From NCBI GenBank assembly GCA_947579665.1, contig OX388349.1, forward strand, positions 21,484,459 to 21,548,458: a stretch of DNA of 64,000 nucleotides, in the 5' to 3' direction. Shown one piece after another: positions 35,161-47,790 of this stretch. Positions within the stretch are counted from its first letter, which is position 1, and each line of letters starts with the position of its first letter. The position numbers were made by a program, and so were the translations under genes. This stretch comes from Sympetrum striolatum. Lineage: Eukaryota; Arthropoda; Insecta; Odonata; Libellulidae. The notes under the pieces are model-generated. The model was not told where the DNA came from. It did no database searches and saw only the letters and a list, made by a program, of their open reading frames with translations.

Positions 35161-38100
35161 TAATCAATACGGATCCTTTAACGCAAATCACTTTCTAATA
35201 AACCAACTAGAGGCTGATTCGAATTCTATCTCAGCGGAAGACGATTTCTACGAAACTTCTTCCAGTGAGCCGATTACTTATTCTAAGCTTCCAGGAATAG
35301 TGAAAGACTAGCCACAGTCCAAGTGCTTAATTGCAAGAGATGATTCCATGGAAACGTTAGAGTAACTAAGTAACTTGAAACTTGAACTAGTTACTTGACT
35401 ATAACATTTTACTCCGATAACGTTTACAAGGAAAACTTCCGTACTCTTTAGTAGAAATTAAGGTTTCCGAACAGGTACAATTATAACATTCCGTTTATTT
35501 GAGTAAGGTATTTTACAACGCTCGTGTTTACCGTATTCGCAAACACGAACAAGGAGTGTATAATTACAATATTAACATCAACTAAACAGCAATCGGTATT
35601 AATAAAGAAACACGAGTATTAATTTGAAGAATACGGATGTTTAAAAATCTAGAGAATATATCAATAAATTGTTGCATTCTGGCGTTGGATAATATACAGC
35701 TCAAACTGAATTACTGACGATAAAATCATGAATTGACACTAGAGGCCAATATTTTCCCAACTTGAAGAAACGGTATTCATAGACGTAACCATATAGAAGT
35801 TACAGAATAATTACAATGAAATAGTTGTGATTTAAAACCAAAATAACTTGCGCATTCTTATTGCAACTCATGCAACTGAGTGCTTTAGTAACGAACGTTA
35901 ATCTAACATGTTGTAATATAAGAAATAAAGGCAAACATAAAATAAAAGCTCAATTGCATACCGCGAGAGGATATTTCACCTCGAAGACGACTCACAAGTA
36001 ATGTGAAAAACTCAACCTAGAACGCAAGAGAGAATTAATTAATATTAATATTAAAGTTTTAGTTTTAAATGAAAGGCATTCTAGTGAAAAATATTAACAT
36101 CGATGATATCGACAATTGATTTTGTTCGTCAAAGGCTGAACTACCCATATAAAAACCACGGGCTACAGCATCAGAATAAGTTTTCAAAATATTTCAAGTT
36201 TAACTTGAATAAATTATGCCGGAAGATGAACGCGTAGGACGATTATGATCGCTGACCGATATTTGTAAAAATACATTCCAAAAAACTTCAATCAGCAGAA
36301 AGAATTATTTCACAGAGGTATTTACTTACCCATCTAATGCATAGTCTCGCCAAAAAGTGCAAAGAAAAGTAGAAAATTCTTACCTGTAAAGGAAAAAGAA
36401 AAATATAATTAGAAAGGTAATATAATAGAAGATGGTAGTAAGATGTTATACAGATAAACGGGATCCACAAGAGAGAAAATAAGGAATCGAAGCAAGCAGA
36501 GCTAGAAGTGACCCTTGTCGGTTGAAGAATCAGTACTCCCGAAATTGCAAACTCTCTTAACAGGAACGATGGACACAACTTCTGCGTAAGTGAAGCAGCA
36601 AGTTCCTCTGCAGTTCACAACTTCGCTAAGCCAGTAACGGCGAGCGGCTAGCACTATCTATGAGATAAAGAGAACTCCGGCTATACACCTTCGATACTTC
36701 ACAAATTCACCAAGGATGTTTCGCGAGCTTTGAGGATCTTCGTACAGAATTCCTATGTTAAGGAAGTATATTACTTTCACTTCGATAAAAGTAAAACGCT
36801 ACGAAAAAGACTTCGGTAAGATGTATAAGACTGGGGAATAAATAGCCCTCCGAACTTCACTGTTTATCTTGAAAGTCACTTAAAAATTTGATTTACAATA
36901 ATTTACTTTACAATTCTAGATGACATTTCTTCGCGAAAAATTACCAAAAATATATAGAAATAATTGGTTTCATTTTAGACATTTTTAGTATGAACACATT
37001 TCTTTCTAATACATTTGTAGTTAGCATTTCTTTTTAAATTTTCATCGACTGCATATACATTGTTGAAAATTGTACTCATTAAAAGGTTCTTTACCATCGA
37101 GTATTAATAGATTGTTGTTTCGTTAATCCTAAGCTACTGCATTAACCACATCAGCTAAAACCTTAATTAGAAACGTCATAAATTCCAAACTGTTATTGAA
37201 TATGAGTTCGAAAAAGATCAAATAAAGACCTCGTTCTTCATAAAATAGAATTTTTTTCCAATTCTAAAAAGGATTCATATTTCCAGGAAAGCGCTAAGTG
37301 ATTTTGAAAGAGGTTATCATATTTCTAACTTGAAACGAATACAGAAAATGGGTCTTCATTTTTTATTTCATCGTGTATTTCCACTGAATGCCACAAAAAA
37401 TTCGAACCTCCTCGTTTCTTATTTCTCCGATATTTTTCAAGTATGAGGGGATTCCGAGAAACGAAGAAACAAATATCTTTACTTCTCGGAATTGAAAAAG
37501 ATACAACGGGTGAGTGCCGTAATTGTAAAAGCAAACCCTTTGAAATTGTGAATATATGTACGCCTATCAGGGATGGAGAGCCAATGATAACAAATTATAA
37601 ATAAAAATATTCATCTCCTGATTTTTTTAAACTTGAAAATATAAGAAAACGATTTAACTGACTGTGAGACTCAGGAGAGAATTTCAAGTTATTGACAATA
37701 TATATTTTACCAGGAAGCCATTGGGTATTCTTGTTACAAGTCCTACAGTTACTCTCTCGTGAGGCTTAGATACAATATTTTATACACATTTCTCTCAAGA
37801 GGTAATGTGAAACATTTCTGTAACCTCTCGACGAAATAGAATATTTCTCCATTTTGAGATTTTCTTGCAGTATTCCTTAGTCGTTCTCTGACCATAATTC
37901 AAATAAAACTCGGGAAAATATTAATACAGAAAAAGTTGCTCATATACGATACAATTTTTTCCGTTGTATTAAAATATTTTCAGCTTTTAAATTTAAAACA
38001 TCGGTAGAACCTCAATAACACACGGACAATCAAATTATTATCGCTCTTTATGGATTGGCTACATTAGATAAGGTTAAATCAAAGTCAGAGAAACGACTTA

Positions 38101-38730
38101 TAGATTTTATGTGGTATTTTATAGATAAAAGTTCTCGAAGACTAGCGTGAAGACACCTAAATGCAAATAAAATTCACTAGGGGCCGAAAATATATTTAGC
38201 CAAACGTGAGAAATAACCACTGAATTTTATCTCTATACAATAAGAAAATATCTCAGGAGTGAACCTACGAAAAATGTGAAGAAGTATATACTTAAACACG
38301 AGATTAAAAAGCTTATAAGAGAGCACATTGAAAAGTTCCTACTCCATTCTTAGATTGCACTATTTAAAACACCTTATGTATTTCAAAGGATGTCATTGTA
38401 CCATTTAGAATACATATCCCAAATGATTAACGTGAAAAATAATACCAAATTCTTACCTATATTACTGTAAATGTTTTTCTTAACTAAGACTATGATTTCA
38501 TCCTGATGACGAGTAAGAATGAGTCATTCTTTACCTTCTTAAGTTATGTATTCCTGGCACAAAGTCATGCATAAAGCAATTGATTGTAAGAATGACAATA
38601 TTTTAAACGAAAATAGCAGAATAGATATTTAAAAAGGTAAGCAATTATTTATTCTTTAGAGAAGGCCAATAAACAAAGATATAAGGGATGACAAAGAAAT
38701 GGACACACCTCATGAAAACCTTTTTATCTC
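35161..38730. other. Long AT-rich non-coding stretch
   Basis: No repeats or frames above 96 codons. A small hairpin TCGTGTTT / AAACACGA is at 35522-35548. A slightly GC-richer patch lies at 36590-36720. Otherwise nothing. Confidence 0.5.
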
Positions 38731-39560
38731 GTCTCATAAAAATAGACCGAAGAAACGAAAGAAGAGTGGAATTCGTACCGTATTCGTTACTCGACGAAAA
38801 GTTCGGAAACTTGAAAGAGTCAGGTTCGTAAAAAATCGCCGAACCAAGGAGGAGCATCGGCGATGAGACACACACCCCCAATTTCTCAAAATTAACGAAG
38901 GATTTGTTTGATCTCGGCCGTGAAACCTTTGTTATCATCGCCGGAAAAGAGCCGAGGAGAGTTCACAAAAGAAATTATTACCTCCCGTCGATTCGAGAGA
39001 GGAAGGCAAAAACATGAGGAGGATTTATGGGCCCTCATTTCGTAAAACAATTTTTCATCTAATCGCAAAATCCTTTGGTGAAGTTTCCACGCTCCCCGAC
39101 GCCATTTCTCAATGCCACTCCGGCTCCTACCCATAATGCCTCACACCATAAACTTCTCCCCGTCTCCTTGAAACCCTTTCGCTTCCGACCTATTAAAAGT
39201 CGAATTCCGAAAATAATTGGGGAAGAAAATCTCCCGTCGAAAACGGCGGAACTTCTCCGAAAAATCCTCCTCCGAGTTTGAAATTATCTTATTACAATTT
39301 TAACTACCCTTTCTAGACTTTCCGAGAGATTTCCCAACTATAAACTGCCCGTCCCCGACTTGGGGAACAATTTTTTTTTCGGAATTTTTCCCCGAGTCAC
39401 GGTATATTATCTTTATCGACCTCCCCGCAAATTAATCCCCTTTTGATTTTATTTTCTCCAATACGGAATAAATCACGCCTCCGGGCATAAATAATAAATG
39501 AAAAGCGGTGATGCGTCGCATTAAAAAACTTGACGAGAGGAAATCCCGTAAAGGATGGAA
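38731..39560. other. GC-richer island
   Basis: Purine-rich first half, then C/T-rich second half on the plus strand. It includes TTTTTCCCCGAG near 39386, a word related to those repeated in the island at 42.84-43.72 kb. Frames of 68-97 codons on both strands, no motif. Confidence 0.5.
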
Positions 39561-39721
39561 TGTACCCGCTTGCTGCCTGATTATAAGCAAAAACTTTTTT
39601 ATAGAGGAATAAAATACTTTGAATAATTTTCCCGATACAAAAATTTACTGAATGTCAACAACAACAACTGACTACAGTCAGTGAAAAGAAAACGTTAAAA
39701 TAACGTTTTGCAATCCAACTT

Positions 39722-40165
39722 TTCATTTATTGTAATCAAAAAACGATGACTTTCTAATTAAAAGAAGTCTTCAAACAGGATTATACCAATTATAATTATA
39801 CCAATAATATATAACACCAATACCAAAATAAATTTCAAGAAGACATCATTTACCATACGGCGTATTGATAGCTTTATTTCACTCATATCCCACTGAATCT
39901 CAAACATCACAGTCTACTGAATAAAACACGTTTCGATTACACTACAACAGATACATAGATAAACCTACGCTTTATTTATTGTAATAAAAAAACGATATAT
40001 AAAACCTTTATAAATAGATATGACAGTACTTTATGTAAAACAAACTTTTCAATCAATAGGGGTCTTTAAAGAGGGATATTATATGTATACGATCCCCTTT
40101 GAACTACAAGAAGAGATCATTTACCACAGCACGTTTTAAAAGGCTTCTTTCCCATAACAACACCC
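39722..40165 (+). repeat. Direct duplication, about 250-270 bp period
   Basis: Copy 1 (about 39722-39900) and copy 2 (about 39971-40165) share TTATTGTAAT followed by an AAAAAACGAT tract. They also share CAAGAAGACATCATTTACCA at 39836 against CAAGAAGAGATCATTTACCA at 40107 (19 of 20). After that come TAGCTTTATTTCACTCATA and AGGCTTCTTTCCCATAA. The interval between landmarks changes from 249 to 271, so small insertions have accumulated. Confidence 0.6.
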
Positions 40166-41082
40166 TAAACAAAAGGGGAAGTTATCACGTTGGGATATTA
40201 ACTCGTAAAAACAACCGTATCTTATTTGAATCTAAAAGGCGAAATTCCGGGCAATGCGGATTTGATGTTTCCCTAAAAAAATAATCCTTCCACGCAAATC
40301 CGATATCTTCTCCGAACACAGGTATTTTATGACAGTCAAACATATGAAACACTGCAACGGAATCTAGCCTTTGCGTGGGCAGTGGAAATCGCATGAAAAA
40401 GAAACATTAAAACACGCTAAAGTAAAAAAAATCGCTGATTCCCTGCTTTAAAACTTTAACAAGCTGGTGGCCGGGGATCAAAAATGCACAAAAAAATGTT
40501 TTTCGAAACCATTACAGTATTATGAAGCAAATTTATTTTTTATTGATAAATACATCAAAATAGCGTTTTGTCTTTCATTATAAGCTTATTCAAAATTCTG
40601 TTTATGGATGTAAAGGCACCAGGGAATTTTAGTTCCCAAACCATACATAAATGCGTATTATATGACGTAATGTGTGAAGCTGCAGGCAAAAAATATAATA
40701 TCAAAGACTATAAAACAAACAATCGTTGAATATGATAATGATATTAAGAAAGCGGACTATATATCTAAAAATTTAGGTATTTAGGTACACAATACACTTC
40801 TTTTGATATATATTTTCGCTTTAAAACGATGTTTTATTATTAAAGATTATCTGTGTGTTATATTTTATAGATTATTAGGGTATAATATTCTCCTTCACAA
40901 ATGCATTCATATTGTTAAGCTAGTGGCTTCTGTAAATGGATATTTTGAGTAGACAAAACTTTACCGCAGAAATAGTGTTCACAACAAAACAGAAGACAAT
41001 AAATAAAATTTATTAGATAACATAAAACTAGAGTGTCATAAAAATAGTACTTCTAACTAGTTTCTAGTATAAATAGGGTTCC
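40166..41082. other. AT-rich non-coding stretch
   Basis: Overlapping 61- and 69-codon frames, no motif. Nothing else. Confidence 0.5.
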
Positions 41083-41160
41083 ATGGTAGCCAGGCGGAGA
41101 ACGTTAGCTCTTAGGGAAAGAGGTACCGGGTTTGATGTCCGGTGAGTGCTCACGGGAGCA
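41083..41160 (+). repeat. Second tRNA-like SINE family
   Basis: GGTAGCCAGGCGGAGAACG and GTTAGCTCTTAGGGAAAGAG lead to CCGGGTTTGATGTCCGG, a perfect T-arm with a B-box-like core. The head differs from the SINE pieces at 4267, 26721 and 54063. The A-box region and anticodon arm are degraded, so it is not a tRNA gene. The 3' limit is unclear. Confidence 0.55.
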
Positions 41161-42255
41161 AAATATAAAATAAAGCAGAATAAGCTACGTAAAACCTTAT
41201 ACAGGTGGAATTAAAGACCTATGAGACTAACGGCAACTTTAATGCCTTTCATGTGTGTATGTTTGCCTACAACTCAGGAATCAAAAGCCTTAGAACTTCA
41301 AAATTTATGTTTTTAAATAAATACTGTTTACGCATTTTCATAATTTTCTGTTAAATCGCTGAGAACGAATCGCAAAATCAGATATAAAATATAGAAAAAT
41401 ATCGTGTTTTCATAACCTCGCACAAAGGTGTACTTTCGACGAATAAAAATAGAACAGAATAAGCGAAATTATTTATTTAAAAATTTGTAATCCATTGAAA
41501 ATTGTTTGCAGGAAAATTTAATCTCAATTAACTGTTCCATAAACGGTATTTTCGCCAATATTCGGATTCATCACTCACCCGTTCACTCGATCCAGAAGCC
41601 GTTTAACAGCATGTCGATCAAGAAAAATCACCCTCACACCTACAGAGAGCATCATCCATGGATGCTGTGAATTGGATCCCGTCACGAAGGAGAGAAAAAT
41701 AATTTTTCATCCGATCCATTAAGTGACCATATTTCATCGCGTAATCGTCAACGCCAGGCATGATTTTGATTCTTTCCTATATCACGATTGTTAAATTTTC
41801 TCAATAAGGTTTGTTTCTAAGCTCTCTCGATCGATCATGGTCTTCAGTTATAATACACAGTCAATATTTTTAGCGATCTACTTTATTTTGCTAGAAAAAC
41901 CTCGCGATCGGTCCAAAAAAATTGGAAAAAGGATTTATTAAAACATGATTTCAACATTGTCCAATCAAAAAATAAAGAAAAAATATTGAAACTTAAAAAA
42001 CAAAAGAATCTAAAAATTGTTAACCTTAAAAAAATACTGCAATATAGTTAAAACAAAGTGAATACAAAGTTTAAAGCAAACAAATTGTACTGCAACCTTT
42101 CAATGTTCTTCAGTTGACATTTTCATGACTACATTTCGAGATTTGACCGCTTGGTTATGAAAGCTTGAAATACAAAACAAACTTTTAAACGAATTCAAGA
42201 TAATTACACTACGAATGAATGAATAAATAATAAATAATGTAGTAATAAAAAAATA
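41161..42255. other. AT-rich non-coding stretch
   Basis: A slightly GC-richer patch lies at 41560-41780. Nothing recognisable. Confidence 0.5.
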
Positions 42256-42345
42256 GCTTTGTAATTGTCCACAGTATTTATTTTCACTACCGATTTCAGT
42301 TCCGAGGAAGCATCTTCAGGTTCACTACAAATCTTTTTTTTCAAT
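42256..42345 (-). mobile_element. Hammerhead-like retroelement fragment
   Basis: The minus strand reads GTAGTGAAC, CTGAAGA, extra T, GCTTCC-TC-GGAACT, GAAA, then ATCGGT followed by A, and GTAGTGAAAATAAATACTG (core 42289-42319). The tiny stem III would be ACCGGT in an intact copy; one base is changed here. The hairpin has one mismatched pair. This sequence type (CTGAAGATG...GAAA.CGGTAGTGAAAATAAA) is one I associate with arthropod Penelope-like repeats, from memory and not from a search. Confidence 0.5.
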
Positions 42346-42840
42346 TATTATTATGGCTTTCTGTTGTAAGGGTAATCTAAATCATGTATCATTGTGCATT
42401 TCGTATTTCTTCTGTTTTGTTTAAACCTCAGCATGGCGGGAACTTTTTTGTGTTTCTCTCACTTCCGTGGTAGCGTTGCTAGATTCAGGTAGAGTGTTAT
42501 ACTACATGCGTTCGTGTTTCAGTTAGAATCCGATATAATCCCAACACTTTCCAAAAAGTTACGCTTTCTCGTATCGATTTTATTAAATAATGTAGATTTC
42601 TGGATTCTAGTGGTGATTATATTTAACATTTTAATCTAAATGATGCATCCAGCAAGGTTATACAAAATGCAAGGAATAAAGACATTTAACTTATATTATT
42701 TTCATAGAAATTTGATCATTTACAGATTAACGGCGAATTAAAGGACTAGTAATTGGAATTCCAATAAAACACTGCTTTCTGTACATCAATATGTGCAAGC
42801 CTTTCTCAGTGTACACCATCAAAACATTTGATATCGCAAA
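42346..42840. other. AT-rich non-coding stretch
   Basis: Nothing recognisable. Confidence 0.5.
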
Positions 42841-43720
42841 TATCTCCGAGGACAATCGCCGAAACTTTTTCCCCGCGAAACTTCATCCATCGCTCCACCT
42901 AATCTCAAGGATTGGATCGTCCACGTCTCCTTTTAAATGGATCCGGCGGAAATCTACCCGGAGAACACGCGAAAAACTTTTCCCCAAGATCCCCTCCCTC
43001 TTCCACCTTCTACGGCGTTTTATCGCCCAAAATATCACAACTTCATCTCGGCGTAAAAGCTTCGGAAACAAACAACCCCTCCGAATAAGAAGTACTCGAG
43101 AGTTTTTCCCGGAGAAGTACGTCGCCCCCTCGAGAAATTTTTCCCCGAAACGCCCTAGAGCTCTCCGCAACACGTCCTTAACCGACGGACCACCCTCCGA
43201 CTCCTACACCGCTCGAGAGAGAAAGAGATCTCGGATACTTTTCTATCTAACTCGACCTCCTTGATTCCACCATCTCTCCAAATCCTTTCCCGACTAATCC
43301 AACCAATTAACGGGCATCAGTCGACCCCAATCTTCCCCCAGACCCTTATTCCCTTCTTATCCGTCAGAAGCGAGATCCATATTGTGTCTTTCTGGATTTC
43401 CCCTTCTTTTACCCTTAATCAATTACTCGATACTTCCAAAATCCATTTTCTTCCCGACCGTAGGAAAGAGGGATTTTTCTCATTTGGAAGTGATTTCCTT
43501 GCGTGGGGTGGATGTGAGAGGGCTATGTTGCCGGGGCGTGATGTGATTAAGTCCTCTTGCAGGAATAATTGGATGGGTAACGCGAGATCAATCCAGGCGG
43601 AAGATGTCCCTTCCGACGTCCAGGCTGCTTTCCTAATGGTGGATGGAATCGACCGTGCGTAAGAGGAAAAGTTTGGAAATAACCGCATTACGATGGCCGC
43701 CTGGGAGCGTTTAATGAAGT
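42841..43720. other. GC/CpG-richer island, pyrimidine-rich plus strand
   Basis: The words CCGAAACTTTTTCCCC (42860), AAAACTTTTCCCCAAG (42972), GAGTTTTTCCCGGAG (43099) and GAAATTTTTCCCCGAAAC (43135) repeat imperfectly. Plus-strand frames of 157 codons (42791-43264) and 133 codons (43261-43662) overlap minus-strand frames of 96 and 117 codons. Low stop density follows from the composition. No domain recognised. Confidence 0.5.
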
Positions 43721-44370
43721 ATGCTGGTGCTATTGGGGCTAAATATAATAATTTCGTAAATAAACTAGTCATTAGCTAAAATTAAGCGAGTAATTTCGGT
43801 GAGCTAAACAGACAATGTTTTCCTACTTTTACTACATAATCGCTCCTGCTTTTCGCATTTTCTCCCCTTTTTACACGACTAAATTACAGAGTACAACTAC
43901 TAAAAAATTACCAACAATTACTTATTAATAGTTTCTGCTACCATAATCTAATGAATGGAATATTTTCATTTGTCGTTTGGTACCGGATAGAAAAAAATGT
44001 ACACTTACTGATTAAATGAAAGCTACTGAGGTACAAGTGGATATTGCATATTGCACTAACCAAGTTCTCTCCTTATGGACTGATAAGAAAAGTGTTACTC
44101 ATAGAGTCATTGTGCTTAACTTTCGTGGACATGTTCTGCTTATAGTATTCTGGCTCAGAGAGGAAAGCAAGGGCAAACAACCTCACTCCTCATTCTGCCT
44201 AGTAAACTTCATTCCTTTCAGTAAGCTCTTTCTATCTTACGTCAGAGACGGTGGGGCACCAACCGGCCGTTGGGCTGAATACTCCACAGACAGACTAAAT
44301 AATCCATTTCTGACAATAGAAGTAATTACATGAGTGTTCAACCATCTTCATGTGCTTTGATATTCCCTAT
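43721..44370. other. Non-coding stretch with one 105-codon frame
   Basis: The plus-strand frame at 44016-44333 shows no motif. Its end lies just before the LINE remnant, which is on the other strand. Not called. Confidence 0.4.
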
Positions 44371-44790
44371 TCGCACCATTTCTTTCGTTCCTAGATAGTA
44401 TACCATACCATATGACAACCAACATCTCCCACCTATGTCTTCCCCTCTGTTTTTTCCTTGAATTCAACCCTCAATTACATTCTTTAGCAGTCCCTCTCCT
44501 CTCAATATTTGACCCACCTCGGTCCTCGGTCGACGATTCATCACCTCAAAACCCTCTCCTCCCCAACCATCCCTAGCACATCCGTATTTGTTTTCCTCTC
44601 AACCCTTGGCAACCCCATTCTACGCCGAACCCACATCTCAAAGGACTCCAATCCTTTGATTTCCTCTTTTCTTACGGTCCACGTTTGAAACCCTAGCAGT
44701 AAAACCATACTAAGGATTTTACCAATCTATTCCTGATTCCTAAATACATTCATCAGTATTGGTCTTTTTCTGTAGCGGAATTAGAATCGT
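44371..44790 (-). mobile_element. Non-LTR retrotransposon ORF2 C-terminal remnant
   Basis: Read on the minus strand in changing frames, the order of motifs is that of a LINE polyprotein tail: NRLVKSLVW, then FQTWTVRKEEIKGLESFEMW followed by RRRM. Next come a stretch ending DVLGMVGEERVL, then after stops and a frame change GQILRGEGLLKNVIEG, and the last part around KEMV near 44371. The equivalent '..ETWTL.KE..R.EAFEMW.WRRM..' and '..GHILRGEGLLKEVIEG..' are the usual forms. The copy is longer upstream than the one at 15927-16189 and is equally broken. Clade not resolvable from this part. Confidence 0.75.
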
Positions 44791-46071
44791 TTTGGCAAAA
44801 TCCTCTGACCACCTTCTCTCATCATGCTATAAGTAACACAGAATGGAAATGTATGTATGATAAGATGAAAGAGGTTTGTACAGTTATGTAACATACGAGT
44901 TTCTGTTAACTAACCCTCTGGGAAACTTCCTCGTTAGCTAAGGTATTTAGGTATTTCAGAGTCGGAATTAACGTTAAAAATCAGTAAGCAAGTACGAATT
45001 AGCTAAGAAAAATGTTTGGAAGAAGCAAGAGGATGTAATCGTCGGCCTGCATAAAAATTATAAAAATATAGTATGTGCTTTCCATTCGTGCCTACCATTT
45101 AAAAACGGGTACCCGTATTGAAATTTTTGCAAGATCTTATCGATGTTGTATTCACATTTGCATCGCATTTGTTCAATTTTGTTTGAGGTTCAAGTTTGTG
45201 ATTAGGAATTATGTTCCTTATACGAGGTATGACTAGACGTCTACAGAGAAATCAATTTGATTTTGCTCCAACATACAATACAAGCAGCATCCCAATCATT
45301 TCAAAGATCTCATTAATAATATAAACAACATACGACAGCTCGTTATTAACAACTAAAAACATATCCGGATCGCAAAATTAGCAGAACAAACTAAGATAAA
45401 TAATAGAAATAAACCTTCACAATACTAAATTTAGTGCAGAGTGACGTCAATTATTTGATTGATAAAATTAAATGTACAGTATAAATTCAGATTTACTAAA
45501 ACACGGGACGTCATATTGATATTTTCCACGAAAATTCTTCCCGATTAAAGCAAAACAATATAAAAGTTTTTTTAATTCCAAGGCAGCGAAAATATTTTCA
45601 TTCTCCGGAAGCCAATTTATATATTATCCAGGAAACTGCCTCTTATTCAAATGCCAATCCTTGTTTCCGTGAAAAAAATCTGCCAAATCGAGCGCAAGTA
45701 ATTCCATGCATTATTAAAAAAATTCCTTGAGCTTCCTCCATTGATCAAAAACCTCCAAAAATCTTTTTATATTTTATACGAAATGATGATGAATAAAAAA
45801 ATATGCCTTGTTTACAAACTTAACGTACGGTAATCAAAACAACGGGGAGAGATTAATCAATGATTTTGAGATTAAGTTAGGCCAAACTGAATATTCTCCC
45901 TGCAGCGGTATGAAATTATTAATTACGGCTATAATATATGTGGGATTATGCGAAACGGTACATATAAGCAGCAGAATAAAAAAGCCATCCGGTTACCATA
46001 TGATAACAGCTATTTGAATGAATACTGATATTTTTTCGTTTAAAAAATATAATAATAGTATTCGTCTTTAT
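44791..46071. other. AT-rich non-coding stretch
   Basis: No continuation of the LINE reading could be recognised past about 44790. Nothing else. Confidence 0.5.
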
Positions 46072-46295
46072 TTGTGCAAGATTGAGACTGAAAGTCTCCT
46101 CTTCTATCTAACCCATCGTCATTAATTACAGAATAATTAACTTAAAGAGAATACTATGAGAAAAAAAGAAGACTTGTGGATGTAAAAAAACGATATTCTT
46201 AGGAAAATATTTATCCACTGCAGGAAAACACCGACAAAGAATGGGTATGTGAAAAACCTGCTCATACCTAATAACTAAAAGATGAGAAAAGAGAG
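46072..46295 (+). repeat. R1-family dispersed repeat
   Basis: GATTGAGACTGAAAGTCTCC and TCTTCTATCTAACCCATCGT open the copy. TGTGGATGTAAAAAAACGAT, ATTCTTAGGAAAATATTTAT, CACTGCAGGAAAACACCGAC and TGTGAAAAACCTGC follow in the family order. About 220 bp long. Confidence 0.7.
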
Positions 46296-46379
46296 CATGA
46301 CTAAATATACATAAATAAACAAAGTTCCGATAAAGACTACTGAAGAAGAAAACTTCCGTAAGAAATCTTGGAATTAATT

Positions 46380-46930
46380 AAATATAAAACGAAGAGTCGT
46401 ATAAATCTCCCTGATTGAATTCCACCACCATAATCAACATCCTCCACAAGTTTTAAAAGGAAATAATTACGCAACCCCACGCGAAATTCGTCTTATTCCG
46501 AAAGAAAGAGCTTAATCACTTCTCCAATCTCGACAACGGCGGAATGAATTGTCGGCGCGTAAATATTTTATTTCGATTCTAGGAGATGCGCGGTAATCTT
46601 TAGAAGAAAGATATATTTTTTCCCGGTGAGCCGAGATGGTTCCTCGGAGAGATAAAAGAAAGACTAATCCCAGGGAGTAAAGATTAATGAAAAAGCGTTC
46701 CCAGTGATTAATGAATCTCGAGGGACGATTCAGCTTCCGAAAATACTCGCCCCGCGAAATTCCAAATGAAGCTATTAGTAGCCATTTCCTCGTCAAATGT
46801 AATGCAGTCATTCTCGCTTAATCCCATCCATCATTTTTTTAATTTCATTCCGACGGATTAAGCGCGAGTCTTTATTCATTTTGATGGTGCTGTCGGACCG
46901 GAGGATTCCCTCGGCTAAAGAAACATTAGC
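46380..46930. other. GC-richer island
   Basis: Raised G+C and CG, a 99-codon minus-strand frame without motif. No gene called. Confidence 0.45.
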
Positions 46931-47240
46931 GCCAACAAATGTTAAACTTCTCTTTTAAGTAGTAACACATGCGCAATTCTAACATTGTCGCTAAAGCCTT
47001 ACGTGAAAACTTGCTGAAGATGATACTCCATCTTGAATATTTTGATACATCATTTTCCATTACTCCTCAACACTTTTCTATCCCTGCTGCATCCATGTTA
47101 TCATAGGTTTGCTTTTCTTTACCACTTTTTCATTGTCTTCAGTGGCTTTCCTATCACCACAGCCATCATTATAACTGTGACATAATCAAATTAAAGATTC
47201 ATTTCTCTCTATCCTAAATCAAATGACCAATGAAATGTAT
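46931..47240. other. Spacer
   Basis: Pyrimidine-rich plus strand from 47040 to 47170. Nothing recognised. Confidence 0.45.
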
Positions 47241-47790
47241 TCTTATGAGGTCTATATGAGGTCTTTATAAGGTCTTTAATAAGTCGAGATTGAGAAAAGT
47301 CTCTACTTCCATCTAACCTTTCGTCAATGATGTTATATACATATAGTGTTTTCTGTAGGTGGATAAAAATAGAGAGGAAAACTTGGATGAGAGGATGATT
47401 GAAGAAGTGGATGTAAAAAAAACCTAAGGTGATATCTTATGAAAAAAGATCTACAGCAGGAAAACATCCACGAAGAAGGGGGAGTGAAAAACCCTTCGCA
47501 AACCTACTAATAGTACAAGCTAAAAGATATAAAAGAAAGCTGTGTATAAAATGGAAATTAAAAAAAAAAAAACAGAATTATAACGAAATTATAAAACTGA
47601 GAATAAAATCAAAATATAAGCAAAGGAAAAATTGAAATAGTAAACAATGATACAATAATAAATATGACAAAAAATATAATATTAAACATTCAAACGATTA
47701 AAAAAAATAATAAAATGAAATAAAAAGGGAGTATTGCAGGAATACACAATGGGAAAATAATAAATATCACAAAATAAAAACATTAAAATA
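47241..47790 (+). repeat. R1-family repeat, long copy
   Basis: The core at 47270-47530 has AAAGTCTCTACTTCCATCTA, ACCTTTCGTCAATGATGTTA, GTAAAAAAAACCTAAGGTGA, GCAGGAAAACATCCACGAAG and CTACTAATAGTACAAGCTAA. A looser match to the 60.8-kb copy continues past an A-rich tract to AATACACAATGGGAAAATAA and AATATCACAA near 47750-47770, so the element is longer than the tandem unit seen at 55.49 kb. Confidence 0.65.

Noticed and set aside
42791..43264. 157-codon plus-strand open frame, apparently with repeated FFP-type peptides
   Set aside because: The peptide repetition comes from the repeated TTTTCCCC DNA word, and a 96-codon frame lies antisense to it.
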